64,000 nucleotides of DNA, taken from Struthio camelus. Taxonomy: Eukaryota > Chordata > Aves > Struthioniformes > Struthionidae. Positions 25,833 through 40,800 of this stretch are shown piece after piece. Location: positions 7,246,001-7,310,000 of the forward strand of contig NC_090967.1 of NCBI RefSeq assembly GCF_040807025.1. The letters are read 5' to 3'. The notes beneath the pieces are model-generated. The model saw nothing but the letters and a program-made list of their open reading frames with translations. It had not been told where the DNA came from and did not search any database. How positions within the stretch are numbered: the stretch's first letter is position 1; every line of letters begins with the position of its first letter. The position numbers were made by a program, and so were the translations under genes.

Positions 25833-28800
25833 TTAGCTGTACGTGGATAGCTCCTGGGTTTTGCTCCTCTGCCCCAACCCAGTGTCTGTGGTATCCTTGC
25901 TAGGTTGCTTAGATAAACCTGGGCTGCTGTTCACTGCCTGACTTTGTGGCTGTTTTGGTACCTTGTTGTCAAATGCTGGGCAGCAGCTGGTGCCGTGTGC
26001 AGTGACAGGCATAGATGTGTTATTGGATTGGTTTGTGTTGTAGTCTGTGTGAGCAGGAGAGAGGCTGCTTTTGGGGTATTCTTCCAGATCACTTTGCTCT
26101 TCTCCTGGGGGGCTGAGGCAGCGGGAAGCTGTGTATTCTGCATCTGACTGGCCTGTGCTGCAGGTTCGGCTCCGTTGTCCCTCGCTCCCGTCATCGCAGA
26201 ACTGGGCTTCGTCCGTGCTCGTCTCGCTCCCCTGTTTTGTGAGCTGGATTCTTGTGTCTCTGTCTGTGGTAGCCAGCAGCTCCCCGCTGTCTTCCAGCTC
26301 GGAGTCAGAATCAACTGAGCGATCGCCAGACTCTAAGGGGCACATGGAGCCTTGTATTACCCTCTAACCCAGCACCAAGGGGCTAACAAAAGCTTTGTTC
26401 AGCAAACTCTTGGTGTCCAGGATAAGGGAAGGGCTCTGTGTTATTGCCAGGAGTGGCACTGGAGGCTCTGTCCTCCTGGATTTTGGCATGCTGGGCATTT
26501 TTTTTTTCCTTTTAAAATCTACCTTTGTGGATGAAACTATCCTTGCATAAAACTGTTATCATTGGTCCTCTCTGTCCTTGCCCCCTTTACAGAAGTGAAT
26601 TCACTGAAGAAAAAGCTAAAATGAAAGTAGTTGTGGCCAGTGATAAATAACATCAGCGCCTACTGGAAGTTAGAGGAGGCCTATAGCAATCAAATGGTAG
26701 CTTTTGGCTGTGTTTTTGAATTTGTGAAGCTGGTATCCTGAAAGTGGAAGGCCTTCTGGAACCCATTTCACATCACTTTGTACTTCTGAAAGACCTGTGC
26801 CCCCGCTGGAGGGGAACCTCTGAGTGCCTTTCACTCACCTCCATATGAGTCTGCACTGTAATCCAAATTCCCCTGCTCTGAAGGCAGGTCTAGGTAGGGA
26901 ACGCTGCCATGAGGAGCTGTGGTCTGTGAGCCTATGTCCTCCTGGGGGAAAGAAGTAGAGGTACAACAGTGAGGGCTGTTGTTTTTCTTTAATTTCTGTC
27001 TGTGGAGAGAAGGTGCTGTCGATTAAGCTGGTGAGTTAAAAGCATAGCAGCTATTCTGAAATGCAAAGGCACAGACTCAAAAACTGAGTAATCTGAACAC
27101 CAGAGAAACATTCTTATTGGGGGGTATTACACAAGTATTTAGATCTACCTCCCTATGTAGACAGGTCCTCATAAAGTTTGTGATTTGCTCAAGGCTGCAA
27201 GCACAAATAGACTGTCTCCATAGGCTCTGCAGCCCCTAACTTTGCACCCTGCCCTAGATGTCTCATACCACATTAGAGCAGCTGGCTGCCTCCTCCTCGG
27301 CATCTGCAGCGTATTTGCTGGAATCAGCCAGCAGCGTGGTGTCCTTGTTCTCAAAGATAGTCGAATAGAAGATGATGAGTGCTTCGACGATGCGAGCTTG
27401 GTGGGGATAATCAACCAGTGAGGACAAAGAAATAGTGGCATCTGTGGGCCTTGGCCGCATGAGTGTTGGCCCAAAGACAATGCCCAGGTTGCCTGAGGTC
27501 ATCTTGTTGTCCTGTTCCACTTCCACAATCCTGGAGAGGAGGAAGAGCAGCTTGTGAGGGTGAGCAAGCAGAGAGAAGGGACGGGTGGGTGGGAAGAGCT
27601 CACTCAGCCTGGCATATCCAGGCAAGAGGAAATGCTGGACTGGCAGCACAGAAATGCCCTTTCTTGGTACACATGACAGCTTTCGTGAGCGGCAGAGAAG
27701 TAGATGTAGCTACTGATCTATCTCTGCTTCTGGGAAGGGCTGAGCTGTACCCACTGCCAGTATGGTCTGAGGGAGGTGGCTGTACTTGACCCACCTCCTC
27801 CCATTATAGGGGAGAAAGGGAAAGTACCCCAGCACCTGTGGTGGTCCTGGGCTAGCCCTTCTCACCTTCTCAGGTGCTGCAGAAGGTACTGGAGCGTGGC
27901 CATGTTCTCCCAAGGAAGCTCCTTCAGCAGCTCCTTCAGCTTCAACACCAGGGTCACAACCACCTTGTCTGTCTCGGCTCCTTTGTCCACCAGCTCAGGA
28001 ACCCCTTTACCATTCTTGCCTTTGGCCTCGCCGCTGCCTTGTAAGCTCTCCTTGGCCAGGCCCATGAATTCATTGTACATGCGAAAGGGCATAATGGGCT
28101 CTGGCAGCTGCAGGAAGGAAGAACAGAGAGGAGATGAGTCCCTGGAGAGCCATGCCTCCTGCGTCTGGTGGGAGGTGAGCCTGCCTGTTACCCAGAACAC
28201 ACTGAGGACGATGTTTGTTTATCCATCTTCTGAAATAAGTAAATGCAGCCTCATTTGTCATAGCCAGTAAGTACCTGTGAAGTTCAAGCAAAAAGTAGCG
28301 TTTGACCAACCCCTTGGTGCTTTCTGCTGGATAGCTGCCTCTGGGTAAAGGTCAAGGAATTCTTTTTTTCCTCTGTAAAAGACCTGGCCAAGGGTGGACA
28401 TAGCAGCAGTTTTCCAGTAGATGTTGTTAGAAAAAGGACAAAATTAATTGTTCTCTGGGAGCAGAAGGCAAGATGTAATCAGCTTAGTTTGCAGCAAAGG
28501 TGGCTGAGGTTAGATGGGAAAATCTGGCTTTGAAGATTGCATAAAGCACCTAAAGCAGCATGTTAAGCAGTTAGTAGATTTGCATCACTGCAATGTTTTG
28601 AGAATGGCTTGAACAGATGTTCATTGGAGAAAGATTGTCCCTTGTAGCGGAGCAGTGGTTTCTTCCAATTCAGCACTCTTGCAGAGCGACTTTAAATTGG
28701 TTTACCTGCAGTGTCTCTAGCTAGAAATTGGATCATGGTTCAGGACTGACTTCTTCCCTTTGCACTCTGCTTTTCTTCTCTGGAGAAACCACAGAGGCAT

Positions 28801-31800
28801 CTCAGAATACTTATCTCCCTCTCTCTATGCAGGGAACCTAGGGAAAAGCCTCTATCCTTGAGCTGGGTACCTGAGCTAGATTCCTGAGTTAACTCCATGG
28901 GAGGGTTCCTACCGCATTATACCTCTCCTGCCGGGCCTTAAAGAAACACAGCACTAAAGAGTTAAGTGATAAGAGTGCAAAACAAAAGAGAAGTTCCTTC
29001 CTCTCCTTCTGCCTTGTGGTGGCTTGTATGAGGATGTGGGTCTCACAGTTTGCATTGCAAGTTTCACATACAGGAGTCTACTGAATAAAGAGGGGTTTTG
29101 TTATCTTGACACTCGAGGTAGTTTTGTACCAACAAATGGCTGTGCACACCACAGATCTTACTTTACAGGGAAAGTGCTGGTCAGGGAGACATGAATTCAG
29201 CCCCTGTCTCTGCCATGTGGAGTGACCTTTGTTAGATCACTTCCCTTTTGCTTACCTGGTTCCCCAATTGCAAAAGGGAAGACTTCTCTATGTTGTACTT
29301 CTGTAGATAAGAACTTTGCTGCTATAACAATGGAGGAACTGCGCAAAGACTGATTGCGTGTGATTTGTATGACGGTTCACTGACTGAGAGCATGAAGCCT
29401 GAAGTTCACTCAGAGGAGATGCAGCAGCAGTGCTGTTGGAGGAGAGTCTGTTTTCTTCTCCACTCCCCATTTGTATACACATACCTGTCTCCATCACTGA
29501 TTCATCCTCAGCTAGGAGAGACCTCTCTCACCAACACTGTCATGGCTATGTAGCGGACGGATATTAAGCCCTGTTTGTGGCAGAATTACTAGTGTCTCAG
29601 TGAAGGCAGATTTGTTTTTGGAAAATTAGTTCTACTGGTCATCTTTCTTCTGCCTCCCCCTTAGCAAAAGGTATCACCAGCATCTTACCTGTCTCAGATA
29701 GAGCTTCAAGACATTGCTGATATCATGAGGGGAAGCCTGGGATAGCTCCACTAGCTCTTTCCCATTCTCAAATGCCTGGCAAAGCTTTTCCACACGTGTC
29801 TTTACACCATTAACTCGGTAGATGCCCTATAAAAGAGAGAAAAATGGAGCTGAAGTAAGGAGAGACAAGTTTGCCCAAGACAGCTTCTAGTTCCCATACT
29901 CTCATTTTGGGGTTGGAAATCCCTCTCAGAAGTAATTCTGGGACAGCTGTTTCAGCTCTGATGTTACGATCATTCCTATTTCATAGACAGGAAAGAGAGG
30001 GAGGTAAGACAAGTGAGTTTCCAAGGCTGGAGTGTGTTAGTATCAAAGCTAAGATTATAACCTGGGGCAAAAATGAATGTGTTAGTTTTCATACCAAGAC
30101 AGATGATCCTTTCAGGAGAAAGCAACTGAGCCCAGCTCAGCTGAAGGGTAGGGAAGAGAGGGTGCTTCACCTTGGTTTTCAGTGCCCGCTTCTCAATCTC
30201 AGAAATACACTTCTTGATGATAAAGGGGATGCCATCTGAACTACCCTGAGAAGCCTTTGTGAAGTCTTGCCCAAAAAGTTGCAGCTTCCCTTGGAGTTTC
30301 TTGTGCCCACATTGGATGGCCAAAGTTTCCAGACACTTCTTGTGGCAGGCAAGGTAGCACTGGAAAAAAACAGAAAAATGGTTGAAGGCAAGAGACAGCA
30401 CCCTCAATGAGAAAGGCAGTCACTAAGAGACAGGCATTATTCAGAGATTAGGGAGCTTGATGAGTAGGCTGGCAGAAAGAGGGAAAATGCCATGCTTGGA
30501 GACACCATAGGATCGATGCAGAGTGCGTGGACCCATCCTTGAAGCAGCACAAGGCAGCTATTTTGAGCAGAGTGCTCCCAGCAGCTGACATTGATCAAGT
30601 CATTGGGGCTCACCTCTCCTAAACAATGCAAACAAACTAGCGCTGCGAGGGATCAAGCTTTCCTCAGCCCAGGGAATCATGAACTTGTCTCACAGGGACA
30701 GACCCTAAGCCATGACAGAGCACGAACGAGTCCTAGGCTTGAAAGCAGCAGCAGCTGGGAATATCTTCCTAAACACAGGCTAGAGCTATGCTAAGGTAGT
30801 CTCGCCTCAAAGTTTGTGCTGGCAGCTTTTCAGCTTGTCTTCCTCTGGAAACCTAGACCTGCTGGCTATGGTTACACCCACAGGTTTGACCACAAGCATA
30901 TCTGAGCTCCTGGCTGGGTTCCTACAACAGACCTATCGACACCCAACTGACATAAGTTACGCCACAATATGCTACTGCAGAACATGGATGAGGTGCAGAA
31001 TGAGGATGGGGTGGACCAGAGGACTTGAAGAAACTGGTGCGTTGTACAGTTTGTACAGTTCATGGGACGTATCCTCCATCTGTTCCATCCCACCAAGCTC
31101 TTTTCTCGCTTCCTCCAACTTTACCTCCTCACATTCTGCTCCCTGGAAGTAAACGTAGCTGTTGCACTCCCGACATTTGGAAGGGGCACGGAGCTTCCTC
31201 AGCCGATGAGTTTGGGCAGCCTTGGATAAGCCAACATTTCGGAAAGGTCCTGTTGGAGCAGTCATTTCTGGGGTGATCCCATTGATACCTACAAGCAGAA
31301 CAAAAAGAAATACATTCCACATCTTGAGCTAAGGTTAAGCAAGGCTTGAGCATAAGGGTCACTGTCACAGATCTGTCAGTCAGCTGGGTGCACAAGTTCT
31401 AGCAGCATTACAGATAGGACTTGTAGACCTCAGAGTTCAGCTTGGGTCATCTGTTCCCAGTGGTTTTAGCAGAGCTGTCCCCTTTGCAAAGAAAATACTA
31501 ACGGGTTCCTTATGGGATTACCGTCATGTCAAACGTCTTCCCAGCAATTGTTCAGTTTACCTCCAGAACTACTAAATTACCCCAGGAAAAGTCAAGCTGT
31601 AGTTAACGTTGTCATGGTGTTTGAGTACAGAGCCATATGTGCTGCAGAATCACTGGTTCATTTCCCACTTTATTACGTACTCTGCTCAAAGGAGGTGGCA
31701 TTCTCATCCTTCTCTTCCAGCTCCTCGCTGGAGGACATGGTGCCATTGGAAGACAATCGCTGCAGTTTATGACTGAATTCACCTGTCAAAACAAACCCGC

Positions 31801-34800
31801 AAGCGAGTGAGATTACTGGCAAAGTTGTTTCTCTTCTGAGCGAGCTCTTAGTGCGTGCCTGCTTCCCACAGCAAAAAGTCTTGTGCCTGGCATTGCTGGG
31901 GTGGCTGGAGAAAATGAGAGCTTCCTCTGAGCTAGCAAGGGTGATACATTCCCCTACAATGCCTTGCAGTGGAGTTGTTTGCAGTCAGCATAGTTGTGAT
32001 GGTTCAGCACTCCCACATTTCACCCTTTGTTAGAGACTGGGATCAGAGCAGTTACTTACAACACAGAGGTTTATTTTAAGGCAGGTAAAAAAGAAGTGAT
32101 GGGTCCCACCCTACCACCAGTACGCTGCTTTTAAGCTGACTTTAGGAGAAGGGGAAATACTGGCTGCCCTGCACTGTTTTCTGTATCTACCTGCATTTGA
32201 ATCCAGGCTGCTGTCCACTTCAGTAATAGAGGTTGGCCAAGATTTATGAACCTGGTGTCCCCTCCCACCTGCAGAAGAAAACACACAGTCCATTCAAGAT
32301 TGCTTCCTGGGTGCAGGACAGTAACACAGAAGAACAGCCTAGAGACCCTGGGAGACACTTAAATTACTGAAGGAAGCTGCTCAGTTTGCTGTTTGCAGGC
32401 GGGTGAAGGAACTGGTGGGGTTGCAGTGCCTTCAGTAGCACATCCAGCTTGGGAAAGAAGAGATGGGAAGATGGTGAATAAGCTGTTAGGTAACAGGAGA
32501 CAGCCAAAAAAAAAAAAAAATCTAATCCTGTGTCCTTCAGGAAATTCAGCTTACAAGGCTTTCTCTTCCAGCCTGTCCTACTACTGCAACTAGAAGCCCT
32601 GGCCCTTGGTGTCCCTCCCAAGGGAGGGAGCTATCCTTGTTTTGTTCCAGAGCAGAAAGAAGGGACCAGCACCTGAAAATAGTGGTGTTGGGGAATGTAA
32701 TGGGCAGGCTTCTGTCTGCTCCAGACTCACCTCTCCTGTCAACTGCCACAGCTCCACTTTGCTGCTCCTTGGCTCCTGCCCCTCCATCTGAGATATTCCC
32801 TTCTTTGGGCAGCCCAGCTCCATCAGAGCTGGCATTTGTTGCAAAGTCATTGGCATTGAAGCTGCCTTTCCGTGTCCGAATAAAGGGGGACCTAGTGGGC
32901 AAAAAGAAGGAGAAAAGGGAATGTCCAAGTGAAGGAAAAGAAAAGAGACACTTGAAAATCTTATTCAAGGCTGCTATCTACCTGTCTTGGGATTTACAGC
33001 CCTCTATCTTAAATACCAGATAGCCTGTCTCATCCATCAACTCTTTCAATGACACTTCTCCCTGCACCTTTAGAGCGGAAGAGTTACTCCTCCAGCAGTA
33101 GGATGCGCCTGTCCTTGGCTGCAAAGAGCAAGGCAGGAGCATTGGGTTGTGAGGAGAATTCCCAGGTGGTCCAGCCCCAATTTTCTCAGCAGGAGCTGCC
33201 TTCAGGCATACTGAAAAAAATGATGATTTCAGCAGGAGAGCATCGTGCTAGCCCAAGGGAAGGTTACCAGCAACAGAGAAGATAAGTGTAAACCATGGAC
33301 CCTTCTGCAATGATCTGCCCTCCCTCTTTTCCTACCAGGCGTTATGTGACACATAAGGCTCAAAGTCGTATTGGATCTCAGGTTCGTCTCCTCGCTGCAG
33401 CTGCTTGACATGAGAGGCGTACTGCTGCCCAGGATCATAGAGTTTGCTGCTCTCACAAAGCGTCTGGAAGTAGACAGGCAGTGGAGCAGTCTGCATGTGC
33501 ATGATCTGGTAGAAGGCGATCGTGGCCTGAAAATAACATAGAAGAATCAGACATGAGCTTTATGAGGCAACGTACAAGGAACAGGGAGACAAGGAGCTCC
33601 CGATTAGATGAGAAACCAGGAATCCCAAAGTGGTGCTTGGTCTGCAGCCTTGGACCTTGGCTTTTCAGAACACATGGGAGGGAAGAGAGCTTACATAAGG
33701 CCCACCTGGACCTCACCAGAAATAGGAGCTGCTAGGCCAGATGTGCTGGGCAGGTAGCTCTGAGCATCTCCTGAGCATGTGGTGTGCAAGACGCTGGGTA
33801 CAGCCACCCTACCTGCCCTCAGGGCCATCCTAAGCAAGCAAGCCCTACTCACCAATTTGATGATCTGGTCACTTTGTTTGATCACTTCATGGATCTGCCG
33901 CAAGGCATTCACCTTGGTATCCTCCAACTCCTGCTTCTGGGTGTTTGCATCCGCAACGCAGGTCCGATATGTGGCCATTGCCTCATCTGCCTGACAGTTG
34001 GGAGAGCAAGAGATGGAAACAGCGCAGAGGGACGGAATATGGCCTCTCTGGACATGGACCTAGTTCCCTGTGCTCCTGGCCCTAGGACTCTGCATTGCAA
34101 GAATTTAGCCTGGACAGCCCCAGGGGAATGAAGCCTCCTTCCCAGAAGTGTTACAGCATAAGTGCCACTTACAGTCCTCCAGGCATTCCTGTACCATGTC
34201 TGAAGACCTGCAGGAAGCTCGTTTCAGTCCCTTTTTTTTTTCTGGACTTCTGTGCTAGGACAGCAAGGAGTGAGAAGGTTCTTGCAAGGCAGACGCTCAC
34301 CCACTAAGAGGCCTGTGGAGTCCATCCAGAGCATTTGAGCAGCTGCCAATTGCCTGCCAGGGGCAGCAGATTCCCCTGGGGCCTGGTCTGCAGTGAAAAT
34401 AACTGGACGCCAAGAAGGCATTGGAGTTGGTTCAATGGCACCAAAAAGAGCTCTCTGTGTGCTGGGGGGGAGAGGCAGCTCTAACAGGGCTTGGAAGCAG
34501 GGAGGGCAGGAAGCCAGGACAGCAGCACTGGTGAGCTGTGTAACAGCTGTCATCCAAAAGCTACCTTTGCGCACCCATTTGCAAGCTAAGACAAGCACAC
34601 AACAGGCTCCTTGCTCAGCCAGCATCCAGAGCTGTTATGTTCCTACCTTGTTCTTGGCTTCCTCTTCCAGCCGCCTTTTCTTGTCCAGGGTTTTGGTGGT
34701 GATGCTGCTGGTGGTGTTCTGCTGCTCTTCCTCCGCTTTTGCTGCCATGTACTTAGCCTTATCATGCTCCTCGCAGCGCTGCATGTATATCTGCTTGGCC

Positions 34801-37800
34801 TTGCGCAGGTTGGCCTCTGCATCTTGCTGCCAATGAAAACAGTAACCCAGAGTGAGGACTGAACTCTGCAAGGGGATCGTCATCTCCCATGTGCTGCCCT
34901 GAGAGATTCATGCACGTGGCCACAGACTGGGCCATTGGTTGAGCATGAACAAGCTCCACTTGTGGAGCGAGTATGAAAGAGGAGACTTTAAGTCGTAGGG
35001 TACTGGGACAGGGCGCCATCTCTTTGTAATGTGATTGTGCATGGCTCAGGACAGCAGGATTTGGGTCTTTGACTAGGACTCTTCCAGCTTCACCATTACA
35101 GCAATAGTTAATAATAAGGGAAGAGCTCTTGAGTTTTTATGGGGAGACTGACATGAAGATCTGGCTGGCCAAAGCTCTTTTCCATCCGTGTTGCTCTCTT
35201 GCCCCATGAGGGCAGAGGGTCTGCAAGGCATGGCTGTATCCCCTCCAACTCCCATGCTGCAGAGAGGCCAGGAGGCGCCTTAGATCTATGTTTCTCTGGG
35301 GTCCCCCAGCACAGCAGGCTCTGGAAGAGGCACTCTAGCTCAAAGCAACTGACACTTATTTTAGAGGGGTAAGAAGTCCAGCGTTATCCATGAGAAATGT
35401 GGTGGGGACACTCCAGGCTGGGATCAGGGAGCACAACCCCAGCCCATGCTGTGTGTCTCTGTTACGCACCAATTTCCTCTGTGCCCGGTGCCACTGCTCT
35501 TTGATCTCCTTCCTTCGCTTTTCATGTTCAAGGCGTCTCACTGTTAGTGGCTGAATCAGGAGGGAGAAGGAAACAACATAGTGGTTTGAGCTAAATGCTC
35601 ACTGGTCTTCCCCTTGCAAAAAGCTTTGCAAGGAAAGTTTCCTGTGGTGGATGTTATCATTCCAGACAGCACAACTGGGCTCAGTTACAGGGAAGGTTTG
35701 TGTCATGGACAAAAACCTGCACCCTGGAAAGCACCAAATTGAATTTCCCTTTAGATTGCTCTAAGCAAGAGCCACCCTCTGCAGTAACAGGACATCAGTT
35801 CTCTCTCCCTGGCACACAGCTCCAGAGAGCAGCTGTCTCTGGGAGATCAATGTAACTTGGTCTATGCTGAAGGGGAAACAGGCAGACACAGAAACACCTC
35901 AGATGAGGTACAAAATAAAAAGGAGGTGCTGCTTGTTCCTGCCAAACTTTGGGAGAGTTTCCCAGACCCTTTATCCAAACCCCTGAAAGACCAGGCATTT
36001 GGATTGCAGTTCCCAGAAGAGCTGCCTGTGATACCAGAGCATAAGGAGACAACCAGCCTTCCCTTGCTGCACGGCCTCTGGGGAAGAGCCATTTTCAGAT
36101 AGCCTTTCCTGGGGAAGAAGGCATTTCCTGCTTCTCAGGGACACAAACCTCAGAGACCATTTCCACTCTGAACCGAGTCATCCAGTTCAGGACTCTGTGC
36201 ATGTGTCTGAGCACCCCTGTGTGTGTGTACATGGGTGGGGTCTGCGCTGGGGCGTTCTCCCACCTGAAGGAAGGTTTGGTGCTGCAAGGTGCTGGCAGCT
36301 TGCAAAACTGATGTCCCATACTCCATGTCCTGCTCCAGAGCCAGCAAGTAGATCGACAGGAACGGCATGCTTGTCTGAGAAACGAGAAATGCATGACCTT
36401 AACACCGTGTCATGAAACAAGGCAGACGTTCTCCAGTGCTGTGTCTGGGGGGAGAGGAGTGAGAGGCTCAGCTTGCCTGCCAGCCCCTGCTAAAAGCTCA
36501 GCCCCAGACTGAAACAGTGTGGTCACAGACTGCAGAAAGACTGCTTGGAGGGAGGTCAGAGGCCTGAGGAGGCTTGAAGGGCCAAGACACCTGTCCAGCA
36601 GCTTTTGGAAGGAGCACAGGATGCGGGGCACGTGTGGCCCATGAGCCTGGCTTGGCTCTCCATGCTGGCACACCTGGCAGGGCCAGCAGAGAGACCTCTC
36701 TGGCATTCACTTTGCTGGGTACTACAGGTCGCCACCGCTTGAAGTACTGGCCCTGCTTTGCTCCCAGCTCGGGGAGAAGTGGGGCTCTGGATGTTATAGT
36801 GGTGAGGGGACAGGATTCCCAAAAGCTAAAAGAAATATCAGATAACTCATGGCGGAGCTTTTGTGGCGGGTCTCAGCATTATCCTTTGCTTTCATTCCTT
36901 TGGTTTGGACACATGAATTTTGCCAAGCAGAGAGCTTTGGAAAACTGCACGCCTGGTCTCCTGGGCTCTAAAGCCAGGCAAAACAAAGAGCTTTCCAGGG
37001 CTTCTCACTCCTGCTGAGGTTCAGATACAGCCCAGTACCCTAGCCACTGTGTGGCTTCAGGGCATGTGGACTTACCTCTTGAGTGATGGTTTGCTTGCAG
37101 CTGTTTGCCATCTTCTGAAGCCCTTTGGCAAACTCCATTTCTGGAAGAGTAAGGTTGGAAGTGAAAAGACATGAGAAATGCAAGAATTTCCTTGCTGATT
37201 GGGTTCCTTTGTAAAAACAAATCCAGAACTTCAGGAGTGAATGTTTAAATTCACCACTGTTCTTGCAGTGTCTTGCAGCTCTCTCCTCCCCCAGCAATCG
37301 GTTTTTGCATATACATGGAGTTAGTTCATCGATAGACATGGCAACATAGGTAGATCTCGTTTTTGGATGGAAAAAAAGCAGAAAAAGTGGCTTGTCCAAG
37401 ATCATACACACCGTGTGAGCAATCCTAGTGGAAACTACACATACTGACTTCCAGCCTCGTGCTCAGTGCAGAAGGCAGTCAGCAATTATCTGTTTCAAAT
37501 CCATTTCCAGATCCAGATCCAAAAGCTTTGTCTCCATTACCCTCATGCATGTAATCTTAGAGGACGTTGATCTGCTCTGATGCTGTCACAAGGGGTTCAG
37601 CCCCACTGTGGAAAAGACCCCCACCCTCCATCCTTCCCCTCTCACCCAGTGTGGTCCTTTTCTCCAGGTAACCAATGAGGTCCTTCATGTATTTGGAGAT
37701 GTTTTTGGCATACTGGAGGGCAGCATCTACTCCGCCCTCACACCGCTGCAGCATGACATCCACCTCCTCTGCGGGTGGGCGGACTGTGACAGGGGGACAC

Positions 37801-40800
37801 GGAGAAAGGTGGGAAAAGAGAAACAGGAGAGAGATACTGAACTGTGCTACTGCCAGCCACTGTCGTTCACTGACCCACTCCCCCTTCAAGTGCCTTGGGG
37901 TTTCCAGAATCACTGAAACAATCAGGAAAACTCCAACGCTCGAGCAGAATGGCCTTCCTCACCCTGCAAGGTTTCCTGTGTCTGACCTATCTGGTCATTG
38001 CCTCCCTCAGGCTTCCTGAGCGTTCGGTACAAATTCTTTCCCCCTCCACCTCACCCAAGATACCTGTGCTGTTATCTGCCTGTGCTGGTGTCCTGCAGGC
38101 ACCCTCTGCCAACGGCGGCAGCTTTGTGTGCGTCTGTGCTGCCTTTGCTCACCTGTGTCTTCACATTTGTCAGACTTGCTCAGCTCAGGAAATGGTTTCC
38201 CCAAGCAACCCTAGGCGGCCAACACCCAGTGTGCTTAAAAGCCCTTTTCATGTCTATTCTGAGGTCTTTCACCTTATGTTCACTGCAAGGAAGAACAGCT
38301 GGGTTGGGCACTGGTGCTGTGCTAGTGGCCGCAGCGACCACACGTAGTTAGATCAGGGCTCACTGCCCTGAGAAGCAAGCCCACACCTTGCTGGTGCTGT
38401 CTTTGGGAGTAGTACTGCTAGAAACACTTGGCATGGCTGTATGAAGGACCCCACTGGAGCCAAGCAAATTGTCCCTCCCGCCCTTGTCACTTATTTGGTG
38501 CAGCCTAGGGGCCGGGAGCAGCACTGATGTCCTGTGCGTTGCATGGCTCTCTGGCACAGCCAGAACAAGGGCACTCAAGCGCATGGGGGGCAATGAGGCT
38601 GTGCCAGACCCTCCATTGCAGGACCACAGTGGCGGTGAGGAAGATGCCCTTTTCTGTCAGCTGTTCAGCTCAGCCAGGTACCCTGGCATCCCCTGATCCT
38701 GCCACCATATTCCTGCACCCAGAGAACTATCTGCTTACCTGTGTCATAGCTTTCCATGCCAGACAGCATGCCATCTCCTCCAGGCCCAGGGATCCCTCCG
38801 TAGAGACTCTCCATAGACTTTGGGAATTGGGAAAGAAAAGGAACTAATCAGACAAAGAGGAAAGGGAGTAGTGTTGGGGTGATCTGGCAGATGGAGAGGA
38901 GACAGAAATCCTGAGCTGCTGGAGCCTTTTTGCTGTTTCTTGAAGTCTGCTGGGCACAGCCCCATGGTCCTACAGGAAGGCCATGAGCTATTGGGGACCT
39001 CACTGGAGAAATGCCTTGCACTGTGCACACACCAGATCGGGGCAGAGCTAAGGAGAGAAACCTGGAGTCCTGTTCTCAGTTTCTGTTGACAAAACTGCTC
39101 CATCCCTTTCCTAGCCAACTTCTTTCCACTTTGCCTTGCCCCTTTGTACCTAGCTGCCAGGTGCCTTTTTCCTCTGCTTGTGAGTGGCAGTGAGGACAGG
39201 ACCAGACAGGCAAAGCTTGCACGCAGCTCTGCTAGGCCCAGAGGTGAGCTGGGAATCCCACATCGGGGGTCGGGGGCTCTACTCCTTCCTCAGCCTGGTC
39301 TGAACGCCCCTGCACAGGCCAGCTGAGACCCGTGTGACGGGAGCTGGTGTCACTCACCTGGTTCTGGTCGCTGGGTGGGATGGAGAGGATGGTGCTGCTG
39401 TCCACCTCCCCCATGAGGAACTCGGACACGCTGCAACAAGAAGAATATGGCTGGTCAGCAAAAAGAAGGGCTGACAGTGGCAAAACAGGGTGGTCTCCAA
39501 ACAATACCCAGCTCAAGTCCTTGGGACAGGACTAGGACCAAGACAGTTGGAGCTGCAGTATTGATTTCGGTTGAAATCAGCTCAGCTCCATGTGAAGTGG
39601 GCTTGATGATGCAGCTGGAGGAGGAGAGGTGGTGGTGGCCCAGCACTGATGCGGGGCCAGGAGATGGAGCCTGTGAGCCCGAGCAGGCTTTGGGGTCCGT
39701 CTTAGCTCTGGACTGGACCCATGTGCCAGGAACTGCTGGTACAAGTGGCAGGAGGAGCCAGTCTGCACTCCTGACCAGGAGCCTGTGAATTGGTAGCTGT
39801 GCATAAACTTCTGCCATAAATCTGCACTCCTGCTGTGGTCCCAGGCATCCCCCAAATCAACTGCCACGTTTGGGGCTGTGCCTGTGGTTAGGGGATGGAG
39901 AAGGGGGTGAAGGTGTGTTCTTGCTGGCAGGGGGTGGTGGGGTCCATTGGGGGGAACTTCTTTGGGGGACAGCTGGCCAAAAATCCCTTACGTGCTGCTG
40001 AAGGACACTGCAATGGTCTCCAGGGCCTTCTCGAACTCCCGCTTGTCTGTCTCATTGTTGGATTCGTAATGGAAACCTGGAAATTGAGGAAATGCAGAAG
40101 CCCTGTCATCGCAAATGCCTGTTCCTGTTCAAACCAGAAGGGTTGCTGGCTCCTGCCAGTGTCAGGCCTGCAGTGAGCAAGGGGCTTCCATCCCCACAGT
40201 GTGACCCTGCCCTGCTTGGGACCTACCTTCCCTGAAAGAACAGCCCCGAGGGACCTGGATGCTCCTGGAGATTTGGAAGGTCTCTCCAGAACATCTTTGG
40301 AAATGCGCTGGGTGAGAGAGTGCTCCAAGCATACAAACAAATAGCCTGGAGCTGGAGAAGGCCAGAGCTGGCTGGTGTCTGGGCCAGCTCTGGGGAGGGC
40401 TGGGGGGCACAGCAGGGAGATCAAGACTGTTCCTGGAGGTTATTTCTATGACCTTGGTCTAATGTAGCACAAAATATCTGTTTCCTTACTACTCAGCTGT
40501 TCTGTCTCTTAGGATTGATTTCCCTGTTAGTGTTACTTGACTCATATTTTTATTTACTCCCATTACCCAGGGTTACTGAAAAAGTGCTGTTGACCACGAG
40601 CTTGTTTCCCTGCCTTTATCATCTTGGGCCATCTTCAGAGCCCCTGGCCTCGAGACACAGAGGCTTCCTACAGACGGGCTCTTGCCCAGGCCAAAAGAGG
40701 AACCGTCCGCGGCAGTGGGAGCCGTCACAGACTGCGTTTTCCAGACTCCAGACAAAGGAACATTTGCGGCAGACTCTACACGGAGTCGATGAAGGCCCCC